Below, in pieces: positions 18,230 through 26,653 of a stretch of 64,000 nt of DNA. The position numbers were made by a program, and so were the translations under genes. The number at the start of each line of letters is the position of its first letter. Within the stretch, counting starts at the first letter, position 1. Under the pieces are notes generated by a model. That model was not told the origin of the DNA, did no database searches, and saw only the letters and a list, made by a program, of their open reading frames with translations. Source of the DNA: Microbacterium sp. 8M (GTDB taxonomy: Bacteria; Actinomycetota; Actinomycetes; Actinomycetales; Microbacteriaceae). The stretch spans positions 496,077 through 560,076 of the forward strand of contig NZ_LR733284.1 of assembly GCF_902506375.1 (NCBI RefSeq), written 5' to 3'.

Positions 18230-18242
18230 ACAGGATCCGCTT

Positions 18243-18358
18243 CCTCTCCGCCCTGTGTCGGAAAACGGAGACGCTCTTGGCGTGTCGGGGCGCGTCACGC
18301 CGCACCGGGCGACACGCCGGTGCATGCGCGCGCCCCTCTTCGTTTTCCGACGGAGAGG
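18243..18358. terminator. Long nested hairpin between convergent genes
   Basis: GTCGGAAAACG (18257-18267) pairs with CGTTTTCCGAC (18341-18351), CCTCTCC with GGAGAGG outside it, and CGTGTCG (18281-18287) with CGACACG (18310-18316) inside. It lies between the stops of two convergent genes and probably ends transcription from both sides. Confidence 0.65.
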
Positions 18359-18388
18359 GGGCGCGTGGACCTGGCTACGGGACTCGGA

Positions 18389-18811
18389 TCAGTCCTCGGA
18401 GACGACCACCGTCACCTCGATGTTGCCGCGGGTCGCATTCGAGTAGGGGCACACCTGGTGCGCGGCGTCGGCGAGCGCCTGCGCTTGCGCCTGCTCGAGC
18501 CCGGGGATGACGACGTCGAGGCGCACCGCGAGCTGGTAGCCGCCCTGACCGTTCGGGCCGATCTGCACGCGGCCGGCGACGGAGGAGTCGGCGATGGAGA
18601 CCTTCTGTGCGCGGGCCACCGACTGCAGCGCCGAGTGGAAGCAGGCGCTGTACCCCGCGGCGAAGAGCTGCTCGGGGTTCGCGCCGTTGCCGGATCCGCC
18701 CATCTCCCGAGGGATGGCGAGGTCGAGGTCGACCCGGCGGTCGGTGGTCACGACGCGTCCGTTGCGGCCGGCTCCCGTCGCGATGGCTTCGGCGGTGTAG
18801 AGGACGTCAAT
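18389..18811 (-). CDS. ohr: Organic hydroperoxide resistance protein Ohr (ATT start)
   Basis: A 140-residue OsmC/Ohr peroxiredoxin that reduces organic hydroperoxides with a two-cysteine thiol centre. Both cysteines are present (GYSACFHSAL and HQVCPYSNATRGN), as is the active-site arginine region. The true N-terminus, DVLYTAEAIATGAGRNGRVV, aligns with the family. The codon before it is ATT at 18811-18809, preceded by AAGGAG at ideal spacing, and no ATG, GTG or TTG is available upstream in frame. The first standard start, GTG at 18751, would remove 20 conserved residues. It is cotranscribed after ohrR with a 38-bp gap. Confidence 0.9.
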   Translation of the reverse strand: MDVLYTAEAIATGAGRNGRVVTTDRRVDLDLAIPREMGGSGNGANPEQLFAAGYSACFHSALQSVARAQKVSIADSSVAGRVQIGPNGQGGYQLAVRLDVVIPGLEQAQAQALADAAHQVCPYSNATRGNIEVTVVVSED

Positions 18812-18849
18812 GGGTGATCTCCTTCTGATCGAGGTGCGGATGCGACGAT

Positions 18850-19296
18850 TCAGTCCTCGGCCACGCGTGCGGCGACCGCGTGCATGGAGGAGGAGATGTC
18901 GTGCAGCCGGCGGATGAGGTCTTCGGCGCTGGTGCGGTCGGGGAGCGCGAACCCCTCGGCGATCTGCCGGGGGATGTCGCGGAGTTCGTCGCGGAGGCGG
19001 CGGCCGCGATCGGTCAGCGCGATCGAGACGACGCGCTCATCGGGGGAGCGCCGTTCGCGCACGATCAGGTCGCTCTGCTCCATGCGCCGCAGCAGCGGCG
19101 ACAGCGTGCCCGAGTCGAGCTGCAGGCGCTCGCCGAGCGATGACACGGTCTGCTCGCCGTCGAGCCATAGCGTCACCAGCACCAGGTACTGCGGGTAGGT
19201 GAGGCCCCAGGGGGCGAGCAGCGTCCGATACGCCTGGGTCGTCGCGCGCGTCGCGGCGTAGAGCGCGAAGCACACCATCTCGTCGGTTGCGGCCAT
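18850..19296 (-). CDS. ohrR: MarR-family peroxide-sensing repressor OhrR
   Basis: A 148-residue winged-helix repressor. The N-terminal VCFALYAATRA carries the conserved peroxide-sensing cysteine (C9 when started at ATG 19296). LTYPQYLVLVTLW and DSGTLSPLLRRMEQSDL form the DNA-binding part, and SPDERVVSIALTDRG is the wing. Oxidation of the cysteine should release the operator and induce ohr, which lies directly downstream on the same strand. A longer GTG start at 19329 is rejected because it falls in the operator palindrome and adds non-family residues. No clear ribosome site precedes 19296, so the transcript may be nearly leaderless. Confidence 0.92.
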   Translation of the reverse strand: MAATDEMVCFALYAATRATTQAYRTLLAPWGLTYPQYLVLVTLWLDGEQTVSSLGERLQLDSGTLSPLLRRMEQSDLIVRERRSPDERVVSIALTDRGRRLRDELRDIPRQIAEGFALPDRTSAEDLIRRLHDISSSMHAVAARVAED

Positions 19297-19306
19297 GCAG
19301 AAAGCA

Positions 19307-19331
19307 TTGCACACAAGTGAGTTGTGCACAA
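19307..19331. promoter_or_regulatory. OhrR operator candidate
   Basis: TTGTGCACAA (19322-19331) is a perfect palindrome, and TTGCACACAA (19307-19316) is an imperfect copy 15 bp away. The pair sits immediately upstream of ohrR, where the autoregulatory site is expected. Confidence 0.65.
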
Positions 19332-19381
19332 CTTAAGCGAGATGCGAGTGCGCCGATGCGATGCGCGGTGGCGGTGCGGCC

Positions 19382-19822
19382 TCAGCCGCGGAGCTCGTCC
19401 AGCGCCTTCTCAATGCGGCGCTCGCGGGTCGCCTCCTGCTTGGCATCGGCGACGGAGCGCGCGATCTCCTTGCGCCGCGTGTAGTTCAGCGCCTCGTAGG
19501 CCGCGGTCAGCCCGGCGTCGGCGAGGGCGGTCGCGAGCTCGTCGGGGACGTCCACGGTGCGCTCCGCAGTGTCGGCCGTGATCACGGCGTCGAACTCGTC
19601 GCCGAGCTCGAGCCCCACCGCGGCGCGGTTGGCCTTGCTGAACCCGATGAGGTTCTTCCCGCCCATCCGCGCCAGACGCAGTCGTGCCGTCTTCTCGCGG
19701 ATCGTGACCGCGACCGGGAACGCCTTCCTGCTGCTCAGTTCGGCGACCTGGGCGTCGGTGAGCACGATGGCTCCAGCAGGGCCCATGGGCTCGAGGGTGG
19801 TGCGGATCCGGAGCTCGCTCAT
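19382..19822 (-). CDS. YdeI/OmpD-associated family protein
   Basis: A 146-residue protein with two parts. The N-terminal 75 residues resemble DUF1905 (IRTTLEP, then FPVAVTIREKTARLRLARMGGKNLIGF). The C-terminal DVPDELATALADAGLTAAYEALNYTRRKEI and SVADAKQEATRERRIEKAL are the YdeI/OmpD-associated domain. Function is not established for the family. It lies in a run of minus-strand genes, 10 bp downstream of the SRPBCC gene. Confidence 0.8.
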   Translation of the reverse strand: MSELRIRTTLEPMGPAGAIVLTDAQVAELSSRKAFPVAVTIREKTARLRLARMGGKNLIGFSKANRAAVGLELGDEFDAVITADTAERTVDVPDELATALADAGLTAAYEALNYTRRKEIARSVADAKQEATRERRIEKALDELRG

Positions 19823-19832
19823 GCCGGCCAGC

Positions 19833-20285
19833 CTACGGCTGCTCCGCCTGGCGGGCGAGGGTGTCGTTGCGCTGCTCGATGAGCCGGATGAGGTGCTGCC
19901 GCATCACGAGCGCGTCGACGAGTCGTCCGAGCGGGCCGAGCGGCGACCGGAAGTCGATCTCGTCGCGCATCAGGGTGCCACCGGGTGCGGGCGTGAACGT
20001 GTGCTGGTGCCGGAAGGCGGCGAACGGGCCGCGGATCTGGCGATCGGAGAAGGCGTGCGGTGCATCGATGTCGAACACCAGGGACGTCATCCGGAACCGG
20101 ATCCCGAAGTGCCGGGCCGACCAGGTCACCGTGTCGCCCTCCGCCATGAGCCCCGCGTCGACCCCGCCGACGATGCGCTCGGCGTGCGCCGACATCGACG
20201 CGACGTGCACGCCGACGTCGAGGGAGAGCGCGAACACCCGCTCCACGGGTGCGGCGATCGTCCGCTCGAGGACGAACGACCCCAT
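19833..20285 (-). CDS. SRPBCC-family ligand-binding protein
   Basis: A 150-residue START/Bet v1-like protein. [21 protein letters not shown] is the usual first strand and helix, [16 protein letters not shown] the middle, and [27 protein letters not shown] the C-terminal helix, which commonly closes a hydrophobic cavity. The ligand is unknown. ATG 20285 overlaps the stop of the MarR gene by one base (TGATG), so the two are translationally coupled. A MarR regulator with a small ligand-binding protein suggests that they respond to the same hydrophobic molecule. Confidence 0.82.
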   Translation of the reverse strand: MGSFVLERTIAAPVERVFALSLDVGVHVASMSAHAERIVGGVDAGLMAEGDTVTWSARHFGIRFRMTSLVFDIDAPHAFSDRQIRGPFAAFRHQHTFTPAPGGTLMRDEIDFRSPLGPLGRLVDALVMRQHLIRLIEQRNDTLARQAEQP

Positions 20286-20821
20286 CAGAGCGGATCCGGC
20301 TGCGGGCGAGGGTCGGCGAAGTCGCCCGCCGCCTTGCGCATGCGCGCCACGATCGCCACCAGGTCCGCGGTGTCCTGCGCGGAGATGCCCGGATCGGCGA
20401 ACACCTCGTCGTTGAGCGCTGCGGTCGCGCGCTCGACCAGGTCGCGCCCGGTCTCGGTGAGCTCGAGCAGGGCGGCGCGTCCGTCGTGGGGATCGCGGTG
20501 CCGGGCGATGAGGCCGTCGCGCACGAGCCGGTCCGCGGTGCTGGAGACGCTGGTCGCGTGCACCTGCAGGCGCGCCACGACGCTGGACAGCGGGAGGGTG
20601 CCGGTGCGGCTGAACGCGAGCAGGCGCAGCACCTCGTACCGGGCGAACGACAGCGTGAACGGCCGCAGCGCCGCATCGACGCGAGCCAGCAGCAATTGCT
20701 GCGCGCGCATCACCGACGTGACGAGCGACATGCCGTCGGCGGCCTCGGTCCAGCCGTGCGCCAGCCACTGCCGCTTCGCCTCGGCGAGCGGGTCGATGGG
20801 CAGCGGGTGCGGGCGGGCCAT
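20285..20821 (-). CDS. MarR-family transcriptional regulator
   Basis: A 178-residue winged-helix regulator. [14 protein letters not shown] and [29 protein letters not shown] form the helix-turn-helix, and [16 protein letters not shown] is the wing. It is coupled to the SRPBCC gene immediately downstream. The upstream 170-bp gap is shared with the divergent etfBA genes; whether it controls them is unknown. The C-terminal [12 protein letters not shown] tail is short and probably disordered. Confidence 0.9.
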   Translation of the reverse strand: MARPHPLPIDPLAEAKRQWLAHGWTEAADGMSLVTSVMRAQQLLLARVDAALRPFTLSFARYEVLRLLAFSRTGTLPLSSVVARLQVHATSVSSTADRLVRDGLIARHRDPHDGRAALLELTETGRDLVERATAALNDEVFADPGISAQDTADLVAIVARMRKAAGDFADPRPQPDPL

Positions 20822-20993
20822 GCCCCTACGTTACCGGGGTCGGCGCCGGTTCCCCGTTGCCTCGCGGAGGTGCTGCGCGCGGTCGCGAAAGGGTGCTTCG
20901 GATCCGAGCCGATGAGACTGGATGTCATCGGTCATGAGATCGAATGTCACCGACGATGCCCGCTAGACTCATCACAAGCGCAACGGAGGTTCG

Positions 20994-21770
20994 ATGAAGA
21001 TCTACGTCCTGGTGAAAGAGGTGCCCGACACGTACGGGGACCGCAAGCTCGACCTGGAGACGGGTCTGGCCGACCGCGGCGCGGGCGAGGTGGTGCTCGA
21101 CGAGATCACCGAACGCGCGCTCGAGGTGGCGCTGAGCTACGCCGACGCGAACCCCGGCACCGAGGTGGTGGCGCTGACCATGGCGCCCGAGTCGGCGACC
21201 GCATCGATCCGACGGGCTCTCGCGATCGGCGCCGGATCGGCCGTGCACGTCGTCGACGACGCGCTGCGGGGCGCCGACCTCGGGCTCACGGCCGCGGTGC
21301 TCGCAGCGGCGATCCGGCGCGGCGAGCCCGACCTCGTGATCACGGGCAACCTCTCGACCGACGGCTCCGGCGGCGTGATCCCCGCGATGCTCGCGGAGCA
21401 CCTCCGGTTCGCGCAGGCCACCGCGCTGAGCGCCGTCACGATCGGCGCCGACGCTGTCACCGCGACGCGGGCGACCGATTTCGGATCCCAGCAGGTGACG
21501 GTTCCGCTGCCCGCGGTGATCTCGATCACGGAGGCGCTGCCCGATGCCCGCTTCCCGAACTTCAAGGGCATCATGGCCGCCAAGAAGAAGCCGCTGGAGG
21601 TGCTCTCCCTCGCCGACCTCGGCGTGAGCGCGGACCCGGCCGAAGCGCCGCAGACCATCCTCACGGCGGTGGCGGAGAAGCCGCCGCGCGCGGCGGGCGT
21701 GAAGATCACCGACGAGGGAGACGCGGCCGCGCAGCTCGTCGAGTTCCTGGTGCAGAACAGGCTGGTGTGA
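20994..21770 (+). CDS. etfB: Electron transfer flavoprotein beta subunit
   Basis: A 258-residue EtfB, the AMP-binding half of the ETF dimer that collects electrons from acyl-CoA dehydrogenases. [19 protein letters not shown] is the N-terminal family start. [15 protein letters not shown] and [24 protein letters not shown] (the protein-contact loop region) are typical. CGGAGG precedes ATG 20994. A possible -10 (TAGACT) lies at 20964-20969. The stop is followed after 2 bp by etfA. With isobutyryl-CoA dehydrogenase 5 kb upstream, ETF links branched-chain acyl oxidation to the respiratory chain. Confidence 0.95.
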   Translation: MKIYVLVKEVPDTYGDRKLDLETGLADRGAGEVVLDEITERALEVALSYADANPGTEVVALTMAPESATASIRRALAIGAGSAVHVVDDALRGADLGLTAAVLAAAIRRGEPDLVITGNLSTDGSGGVIPAMLAEHLRFAQATALSAVTIGADAVTATRATDFGSQQVTVPLPAVISITEALPDARFPNFKGIMAAKKKPLEVLSLADLGVSADPAEAPQTILTAVAEKPPRAAGVKITDEGDAAAQLVEFLVQNRLV

Positions 21771-21772
21771 CC

Positions 21773-22753
21773 ATGGCGTACCCCGACAACGCGATCCTCG
21801 TCCTCGTCGACGTGTCGCCCTCCGGCGCCGCGTCGCCCTCGACCGCGGGCCTGCTCGGCGCCGCCGCACAGCTCGGCGCCCCGGTGGCCCTGGTGGCCGC
21901 CCCCGCCGGGACCGCTCAGGCCGCCGTGGACGCGGCCGTCGCCGCCGGCGCGGAGGTCGTGCTGACCGCCGACATCGACGGCAGCGCGGTGACCGTGCCC
22001 GTCGTCGACGCACTGCAGGCGGCGTACCGCGCGGTGCGCCCGGATGCCGTGCTCGTGGCGAACTCGATCGCCGGGCGCGACGCCGCGGGGCGGCTCGCCG
22101 TGCGCGAGCACCTGGCGCTGTCCGTCGACGCGATCGGCGTCTCCCGCGACGACGAGGGCGTGGTGGCGCACCACTCGGTCTACGGCGGGGCGTTCCTCAC
22201 CGACTCGGCGCCCACCTTCGGCGCTCCCGTCATCACGGTGCGCCAGGGGGCGATCGACGCCAGGGCCGAGGCCGTCGCCGATGCCCGCGTGGAAGCGCTC
22301 GCCGTGGAGCCCTCGGGCGCACCGGCGGCGACGGGTGAGGCGATCGAGGCCGTCGAGGCGACGTCGTCCCGCCCCGAGCTGCGCGGCGCCAAGGTCGTCG
22401 TCTCGGGCGGGCGCGGACTCGGGTCCAAGGAGAACTTCGCGCTCGTCGAGGAGCTCGCCGACGAGCTGGGCGGCGCGGTCGGCGCCTCCCGGGCGGCCGT
22501 GGACGCGGGGTACATCCCCTACGCGCACCAGGTCGGGCAGACCGGCGTCTCCGTCTCGCCGCAGCTCTACATCGCGCTCGGCATCTCCGGCGCGATCCAG
22601 CACCGCGCCGGCATGCAGACCGCGAAGACGATCGTCGCGATCAACAAGGATCCCGAGTCGCCGATCTTCGACGTCGCGGACTTCGGCATCGTGGGCGATC
22701 TGTTCACGGTCGTGCCGCAGGTGATCGAGCAGCTGCGCGCGCGGAAGAAGTAG
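21773..22753 (+). CDS. etfA: Electron transfer flavoprotein alpha subunit
   Basis: A 326-residue EtfA carrying the redox FAD. The C-terminal FAD domain shows [48 protein letters not shown] and [21 protein letters not shown], all standard. The N-terminal domain contains [17 protein letters not shown]. The ATG at 21773 follows the etfB stop by 2 bp, and the cytochrome gene starts 2 bp after its own stop, so the three form one tight operon. Confidence 0.95.
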   Translation: MAYPDNAILVLVDVSPSGAASPSTAGLLGAAAQLGAPVALVAAPAGTAQAAVDAAVAAGAEVVLTADIDGSAVTVPVVDALQAAYRAVRPDAVLVANSIAGRDAAGRLAVREHLALSVDAIGVSRDDEGVVAHHSVYGGAFLTDSAPTFGAPVITVRQGAIDARAEAVADARVEALAVEPSGAPAATGEAIEAVEATSSRPELRGAKVVVSGGRGLGSKENFALVEELADELGGAVGASRAAVDAGYIPYAHQVGQTGVSVSPQLYIALGISGAIQHRAGMQTAKTIVAINKDPESPIFDVADFGIVGDLFTVVPQVIEQLRARKK

Positions 22754-22755
22754 CC

Positions 22756-24462
22756 ATGACGACCTTGCGCAGGGGACTGCCGCGCACCCGCGGCGGCGAG
22801 CCGTGGCCCCCGGCCGTCGAGGTCGCGTTCGGCGAGGCAGCTCCTGGCGAGGAGCGCGCCGTCGAGATGGAAAACGTCGCTCCGGGCGTTCCCGCAGCAG
22901 CGGAATCCATCTCCCCGGTGCTGGCCTCGGCGCCCGGGATGGAAACCGTCGCTCCGAGCGTCGGAGAAGGAGCGAAGAGCATCTCGGCGCCAGTGGACAC
23001 TGCTCGCGATGCTCCCGCCGCGCCAGCCATCGGATCCGCGCTGCGCCGCGGCCTGCCGCGGGTCGCGGGTGGAGAGCCCTGGCCCCCCGCCGGTGCGGCG
23101 GCTGGTGCGAGCTCTCCGACCGAGATGCCCATCCCGGTCCCTGAGCGTGTCGAAGGGACACAGTGGCAACCCGAGCCGACGCCCGCCGCGGCTCCGGCCA
23201 TAGCCTCTGGTGCTTCAGCAAGCTCAGCGACCGGGGGCGGCTCCGCAGTCGCGTCCGGATCCCCGCTGCGGCGCGGCCTTCCTCGCGTCGCGGGCGGTGA
23301 GCCGTGGCCCCCCGCCGGCACGGTGACGACGCGAGCAGCCGAACCGGCCCCTGAGCTCGTCGAAGGGACCGAGCCGCGACCCGAGCCGACGCCTGCTGCG
23401 GCTTCGGCCGTGGCCTCGGGCGCTTCGACACGCTCCGCGACCGAAGCGGCGAGCCCGGCGACCGCTGTCGCGCGCCGCCCCGACGTGTCGACGCCGCTGC
23501 CGTTCACCCGCACGGTGTGGAACGGATCCGCTCCGCGTCACGTAACGGCCGAGGCGGCGCCCTCGAAGCTCCGGCCGACCTGGCCGCAGGCGCTGAGCGG
23601 GCTGTTCGCGGCGGCGGGCCTCGCCGTGCTCGCGGGCGCGGCGATCGCGATCGTGCGCGCGTTCCTCAGTCTTCCGTTCATGCAGGACTTCCTCGCGACG
23701 TATCCGGGGGAGTACCACCTGCCTGCGGGCGCCCCGGTGGGGCTTCCCGCGTGGGTCGGCTGGCAGCACTTCTTCAACGTGTTCCTGATGACCCTGATCA
23801 TCCGGTCGGGGCTGCGGGTGCGCACGGAGAAGCGCCCGACCGCGTTCTGGACGCCGCGCGGAAACCCGAAGGGCAAGATCAGCCTCACGCTCTGGTTCCA
23901 CCAGGCGCTCGATCTGCTCTGGATCCTCAACGGCGTGATCTTCATCGTGCTGCTGTTCGTCACCGGGCAGTGGATGCGGCTCGTGCCGACGAGCTGGGAG
24001 GTGTTCCCGAACGCCCTCTCGGCGGCGCTGCAGTACGTCTCGTTCGACTGGCCCACCGAGAACGGCTGGGTGAACTACAACAGCCTGCAGCAGCTCGCCT
24101 ACTTCACCGTCGTGTTCCTCGCCGCGCCGGTCGCCATCGCCACAGGCTTCCGCATGTCGGGGCTGTGGCCGAAGAAGGCCGAGGGGCTGTCGAAGGCGTA
24201 CCCGATCGAGCTCGCCCGCGCCGTGCACTTCCCGACGATGCTCTTCTTCGTGGCGTTCATCGTGGTGCACGTCGCTCTCGTGCTGTTGACGGGGATGCTG
24301 CGCAACCTGAACCACATGTTCGCCGCGCAGGACGCGGTGACCTGGACCGGGTTCTGGGTGTTCCTGCTGTCGCTCGCGGTGATCGCGGGCGGCTGGATCG
24401 CCGCGCGTCCGCTCGTGCTCGCCCCGATCGCGAAGCTGTTCGGGCAGGTCTCCGGGCGCTGA
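22756..24462 (+). CDS. Membrane b-type cytochrome with three N-terminal [12 protein letters not shown] repeats
   Basis: A 568-residue protein. The C-terminal 290 residues form a cytochrome b561/b6-like membrane domain with about four to five helices and candidate haem ligands H338, H382, H491 and H505. The N-terminal 270 residues are low-complexity but contain three near-identical motifs, [15 protein letters not shown], at residues 4-20, 96-112 and 171-187. They are separated by Pro/Ala linkers that carry family III repeats ([16 protein letters not shown]). The gene begins 2 bp after etfA, which suggests that it takes electrons from ETF to the quinone pool or another acceptor. That role is inferred from operon structure; no classical ETF-ubiquinone oxidoreductase gene is in the window. 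Confidence 0.78.
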   Translation: MTTLRRGLPRTRGGEPWPPAVEVAFGEAAPGEERAVEMENVAPGVPAAAESISPVLASAPGMETVAPSVGEGAKSISAPVDTARDAPAAPAIGSALRRGLPRVAGGEPWPPAGAAAGASSPTEMPIPVPERVEGTQWQPEPTPAAAPAIASGASASSATGGGSAVASGSPLRRGLPRVAGGEPWPPAGTVTTRAAEPAPELVEGTEPRPEPTPAAASAVASGASTRSATEAASPATAVARRPDVSTPLPFTRTVWNGSAPRHVTAEAAPSKLRPTWPQALSGLFAAAGLAVLAGAAIAIVRAFLSLPFMQDFLATYPGEYHLPAGAPVGLPAWVGWQHFFNVFLMTLIIRSGLRVRTEKRPTAFWTPRGNPKGKISLTLWFHQALDLLWILNGVIFIVLLFVTGQWMRLVPTSWEVFPNALSAALQYVSFDWPTENGWVNYNSLQQLAYFTVVFLAAPVAIATGFRMSGLWPKKAEGLSKAYPIELARAVHFPTMLFFVAFIVVHVALVLLTGMLRNLNHMFAAQDAVTWTGFWVFLLSLAVIAGGWIAARPLVLAPIAKLFGQVSGR

Positions 24463-24516
24463 CCTCGGCACCCTGGCGGTGGATGCCGGGTCGGTCCGCG
24501 TCGACGCCCCCTCGCA

Positions 24517-24584
24517 GCATCGAGGCCCCCTCGCAGGGCCGCATCCCAGAGGGGGGCGCGGATGCTCCGGAGGGGCCTCGATGC
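24517..24584. terminator. Inverted repeat between convergent genes, likely bidirectional terminator
   Basis: GCATCGAGGCCCC (24517-24529) and GGGGCCTCGATGC (24572-24584) are perfect 13-bp arms around a 42-base GC-rich loop. It lies between the cytochrome gene and a gene on the other strand. Confidence 0.6.
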
Positions 24585-24606
24585 AGAGGCGTGAAGAGGG
24601 CAGTCG

Positions 24607-25113
24607 TCAGCGGACGAAGCGGACTTCCTTGATCGTCTCGCCGAGGAACGGCTCCTGCTGCGATGCACCGTCCAGCGTGAACCCGTTGCGGGCGTAGAAG
24701 CGGTGCGCGCGGGGGTTGTCCTCGGCGACCCAGAGGTAGCAGTGCTCGTCGGCGGCCACCGCGGCGTCGAACAGGCGCTGGCCGATGCCGGTTCCGTGCC
24801 AGGCGTCCAGCAGGTAGATGAAGAACAGTTCGCGCTCGGCCGGCGGGTTCTCGTCGCGGGCAGGTCCGGATCCGACGAATCCGACGATCTCACCGTCGAC
24901 GAGAGCCGCACTCATGCGGTACTCGGGGCCCTGCGACGCCCAGTGCGTCCACAGCTCCGCGAGGCGCTTCGGCGACACCGCTTCGAGCGTCGCCGTGCTG
25001 ATCAGGTGGTCGTAGGTCTCGTGCCAGCACTTCGCGTGCACGCGGCCGAGCGCTTCGGCATCCACATCGCGAACGGGCCGGACGGTGACGTTGGGAAGGG
25101 CTTCGGCGCTCAT
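24607..25113 (-). CDS. GNAT-family N-acetyltransferase
   Basis: A 168-residue acetyltransferase with the GNAT fold. VRPVRDVDAEALGRVHAKCWHETYDHL is the N-terminal strand-helix. ELFFIYLLDAWHGTGIGQRLFDAAV contains the acetyl-CoA binding motif (GTGIGQRL). YLWVAEDNPRAHRFYARNGF is the usual C-terminal block. The substrate is unknown; ribosomal-protein, drug and small-molecule acetylases share this pattern. The start at 25113 gives the standard length. Confidence 0.9.
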   Translation of the reverse strand: MSAEALPNVTVRPVRDVDAEALGRVHAKCWHETYDHLISTATLEAVSPKRLAELWTHWASQGPEYRMSAALVDGEIVGFVGSGPARDENPPAERELFFIYLLDAWHGTGIGQRLFDAAVAADEHCYLWVAEDNPRAHRFYARNGFTLDGASQQEPFLGETIKEVRFVR

Positions 25114-25254
25114 GATCGTGACTCTACGCGCGCGGTGCGCTGACGCGAAATCGAGGGTGGCGCTCTGTTTCGAGGCGGTTTCCGGCCCTGGCGGGACTGT
25201 GCGGATCCGACAAACGTTTCCCGGGATCCGTGCCGGATTCACTACGCTCCCCGT

Positions 25255-25818
25255 GTGAACGTGATCTGGCGCACCCTCCTCGTCATCCTGTCCGCCCGCC
25301 GCCGCGTCCGTCGTGGCCAGAGCCTCGCGCCGACCGCGGTCGGCCGCATCCACCTCACGACGCTGCCGACCGACATCGACATCCTCCGGCACATGAACAA
25401 CGGCCGGTATCTGTCGCTCTTCGATCTGGGCCGATGGGATCTGCTGATCCGGACGGGACTGTTCGACGCCATGAAGCAGCGCGGGTGGTACGCGGTGGTG
25501 TCGAGCGAGACGATCACGTTCCGCAAGTCGCTCGAACTCTGGCAGCGCTTCGACGTCGAGTCGCGCTTCATCGGTCACGACGAGAAGGCGCTGTTCCTGG
25601 AGCACCGCGCCGTGGTCGACGGCGAGGTGTACGCGAAGGTGATCGTGCGGGCCCGGATGCTGCGACGCACCGGCGGAACCGTCTCCCACGAGGAGTTCTT
25701 CGGGGCCCTGGGCCGCCCCGAGGACGTCCCCGGCGTCGAGGACTGGATCCACGACTGGGCGGCGGCCTCCGCGCTGCCTCCGACCAAGGCTCCCGCGCCC
25801 AGCGTCTGGGACGACTGA
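25255..25818 (+). CDS. Hotdog-fold acyl-CoA thioesterase family protein
   Basis: A 187-residue protein with a single hotdog domain. TDIDILRHMNNGRYLSLFDLGRWDLL carries the D..HMNN.RY motif of 4-hydroxybenzoyl-CoA thioesterase/THEM6-like proteins. FRKSLELWQRFDVESRFIG and EHRAVVDGEVYAKVIVRARML complete the fold. It probably hydrolyses an acyl-CoA, but the substrate is unknown. GTG 25255 and GTG 25261 are both possible starts. The C-terminal 40 residues extend past the core. Confidence 0.85.
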   Translation: MNVIWRTLLVILSARRRVRRGQSLAPTAVGRIHLTTLPTDIDILRHMNNGRYLSLFDLGRWDLLIRTGLFDAMKQRGWYAVVSSETITFRKSLELWQRFDVESRFIGHDEKALFLEHRAVVDGEVYAKVIVRARMLRRTGGTVSHEEFFGALGRPEDVPGVEDWIHDWAAASALPPTKAPAPSVWDD

Positions 25819-25948
25819 GGCCGGGAACAGGGCGGTGACCAGAAGCCGCCTCGGTTTCTCCCGGCCGGAAGCAGGAAGGAATGTCGGCGCTCGCTTGGTA
25901 CCGTTCCGAGACGTCCTCGCAATGAGGACGAAGACAAGGAGGGTACGA

Positions 25949-26395
25949 ATGAGTAAGACGAAGAAGGGCATCACGAGAGCCACCATCATGGTGGTGCCCG
26001 CAATCGCGGGCCTGCTGCTCGCTGGGGCGCCCGCAGTGGCCGCGGAGGCGGCTCCGCATGCTGCCGTTGGAATTGCAAGAGCCGCTTCGATCAGGGTCGA
26101 CACGAACGCGTGGAGGGCCTGCGCTCAGAATTTCAGAAGCGCTGCCTACGCGGCAGGTTCTCGCAATTTCAGCAGCGCGAGCAGCTATGCGAGTGCCGGC
26201 ACGGCGTGTGGGCGAGCGATTTTCACCGGTTCGGCGAACACGCTCTTCGCGCAGGCGGTGACTGACCTCCAGACGTATATCCGGCAGGGGAATTCGTCAG
26301 CGGCCGTCAGCAAAGCCAACAGGATCGCGCAGGCCATCGAGGACTGCGCGTATCTCTACGAGAGAGGCGATGCCAGCGCGCGCGGACGCTTCTAG
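25949..26395 (+). CDS. Small secreted protein of unknown function
   Basis: A 148-residue protein not recognised as any family. ATG 25949 follows AAGGAGG at ideal spacing. An upstream in-frame ATG at 25922 would also read but lacks a ribosome site. The N-terminus (MSKTKKGITRATIMVVPAIA) is a clear Sec signal, probably cleaved near AVAAEA. The mature part is small and Ser/Ala/Asn-rich, with three cysteines (WRACAQ, GTACGR, EDCAYL). The coding sequence is visibly less GC-rich than its neighbours, uses AAT, AGA and TAT codons that they avoid, and lacks GGATCC, which suggests recent transfer. A hairpin terminator follows. Confidence 0.72.
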   Translation: MSKTKKGITRATIMVVPAIAGLLLAGAPAVAAEAAPHAAVGIARAASIRVDTNAWRACAQNFRSAAYAAGSRNFSSASSYASAGTACGRAIFTGSANTLFAQAVTDLQTYIRQGNSSAAVSKANRIAQAIEDCAYLYERGDASARGRF

Positions 26396-26433
26396 ACAGG
26401 TGAACCTCGCGGTAACGGCGAGGACGTGAAGCC

Positions 26434-26465
26434 GGTGGCCCGTCGAAACAACTCGATGGGCCACC
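26434..26465. terminator. Hairpin after the small secreted protein gene
   Basis: GGTGGCCCGTCGA-AACAAC-TCGATGGGCCACC makes a 13-bp stem with one G-U pair in RNA and a 6-base loop, 38 bp after the stop codon. Confidence 0.75.
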
Positions 26466-26653
26466 CGTCTTCGAGCGTCATCGCCGGGGTAGTCCCGCCG
26501 CGTCCTGCGGCTGGTCCCGTTCCCCCACGCGTACAGCATATTCAGGGCGCCCAGGCGGGCGTGCCGCCCCTTTCCGCGGTCCGGGGAGCGCCATGCTGGA
26601 GGTGAGCACTCGCGCGCCCGACCCGACAGCGCGAGGAGGGAGGACCGCAGCAC

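Noticed and set aside
19297..19329. Longer ohrR starting at GTG 19329
   Set aside because: It lies in the operator palindrome and adds residues absent from the OhrR family.
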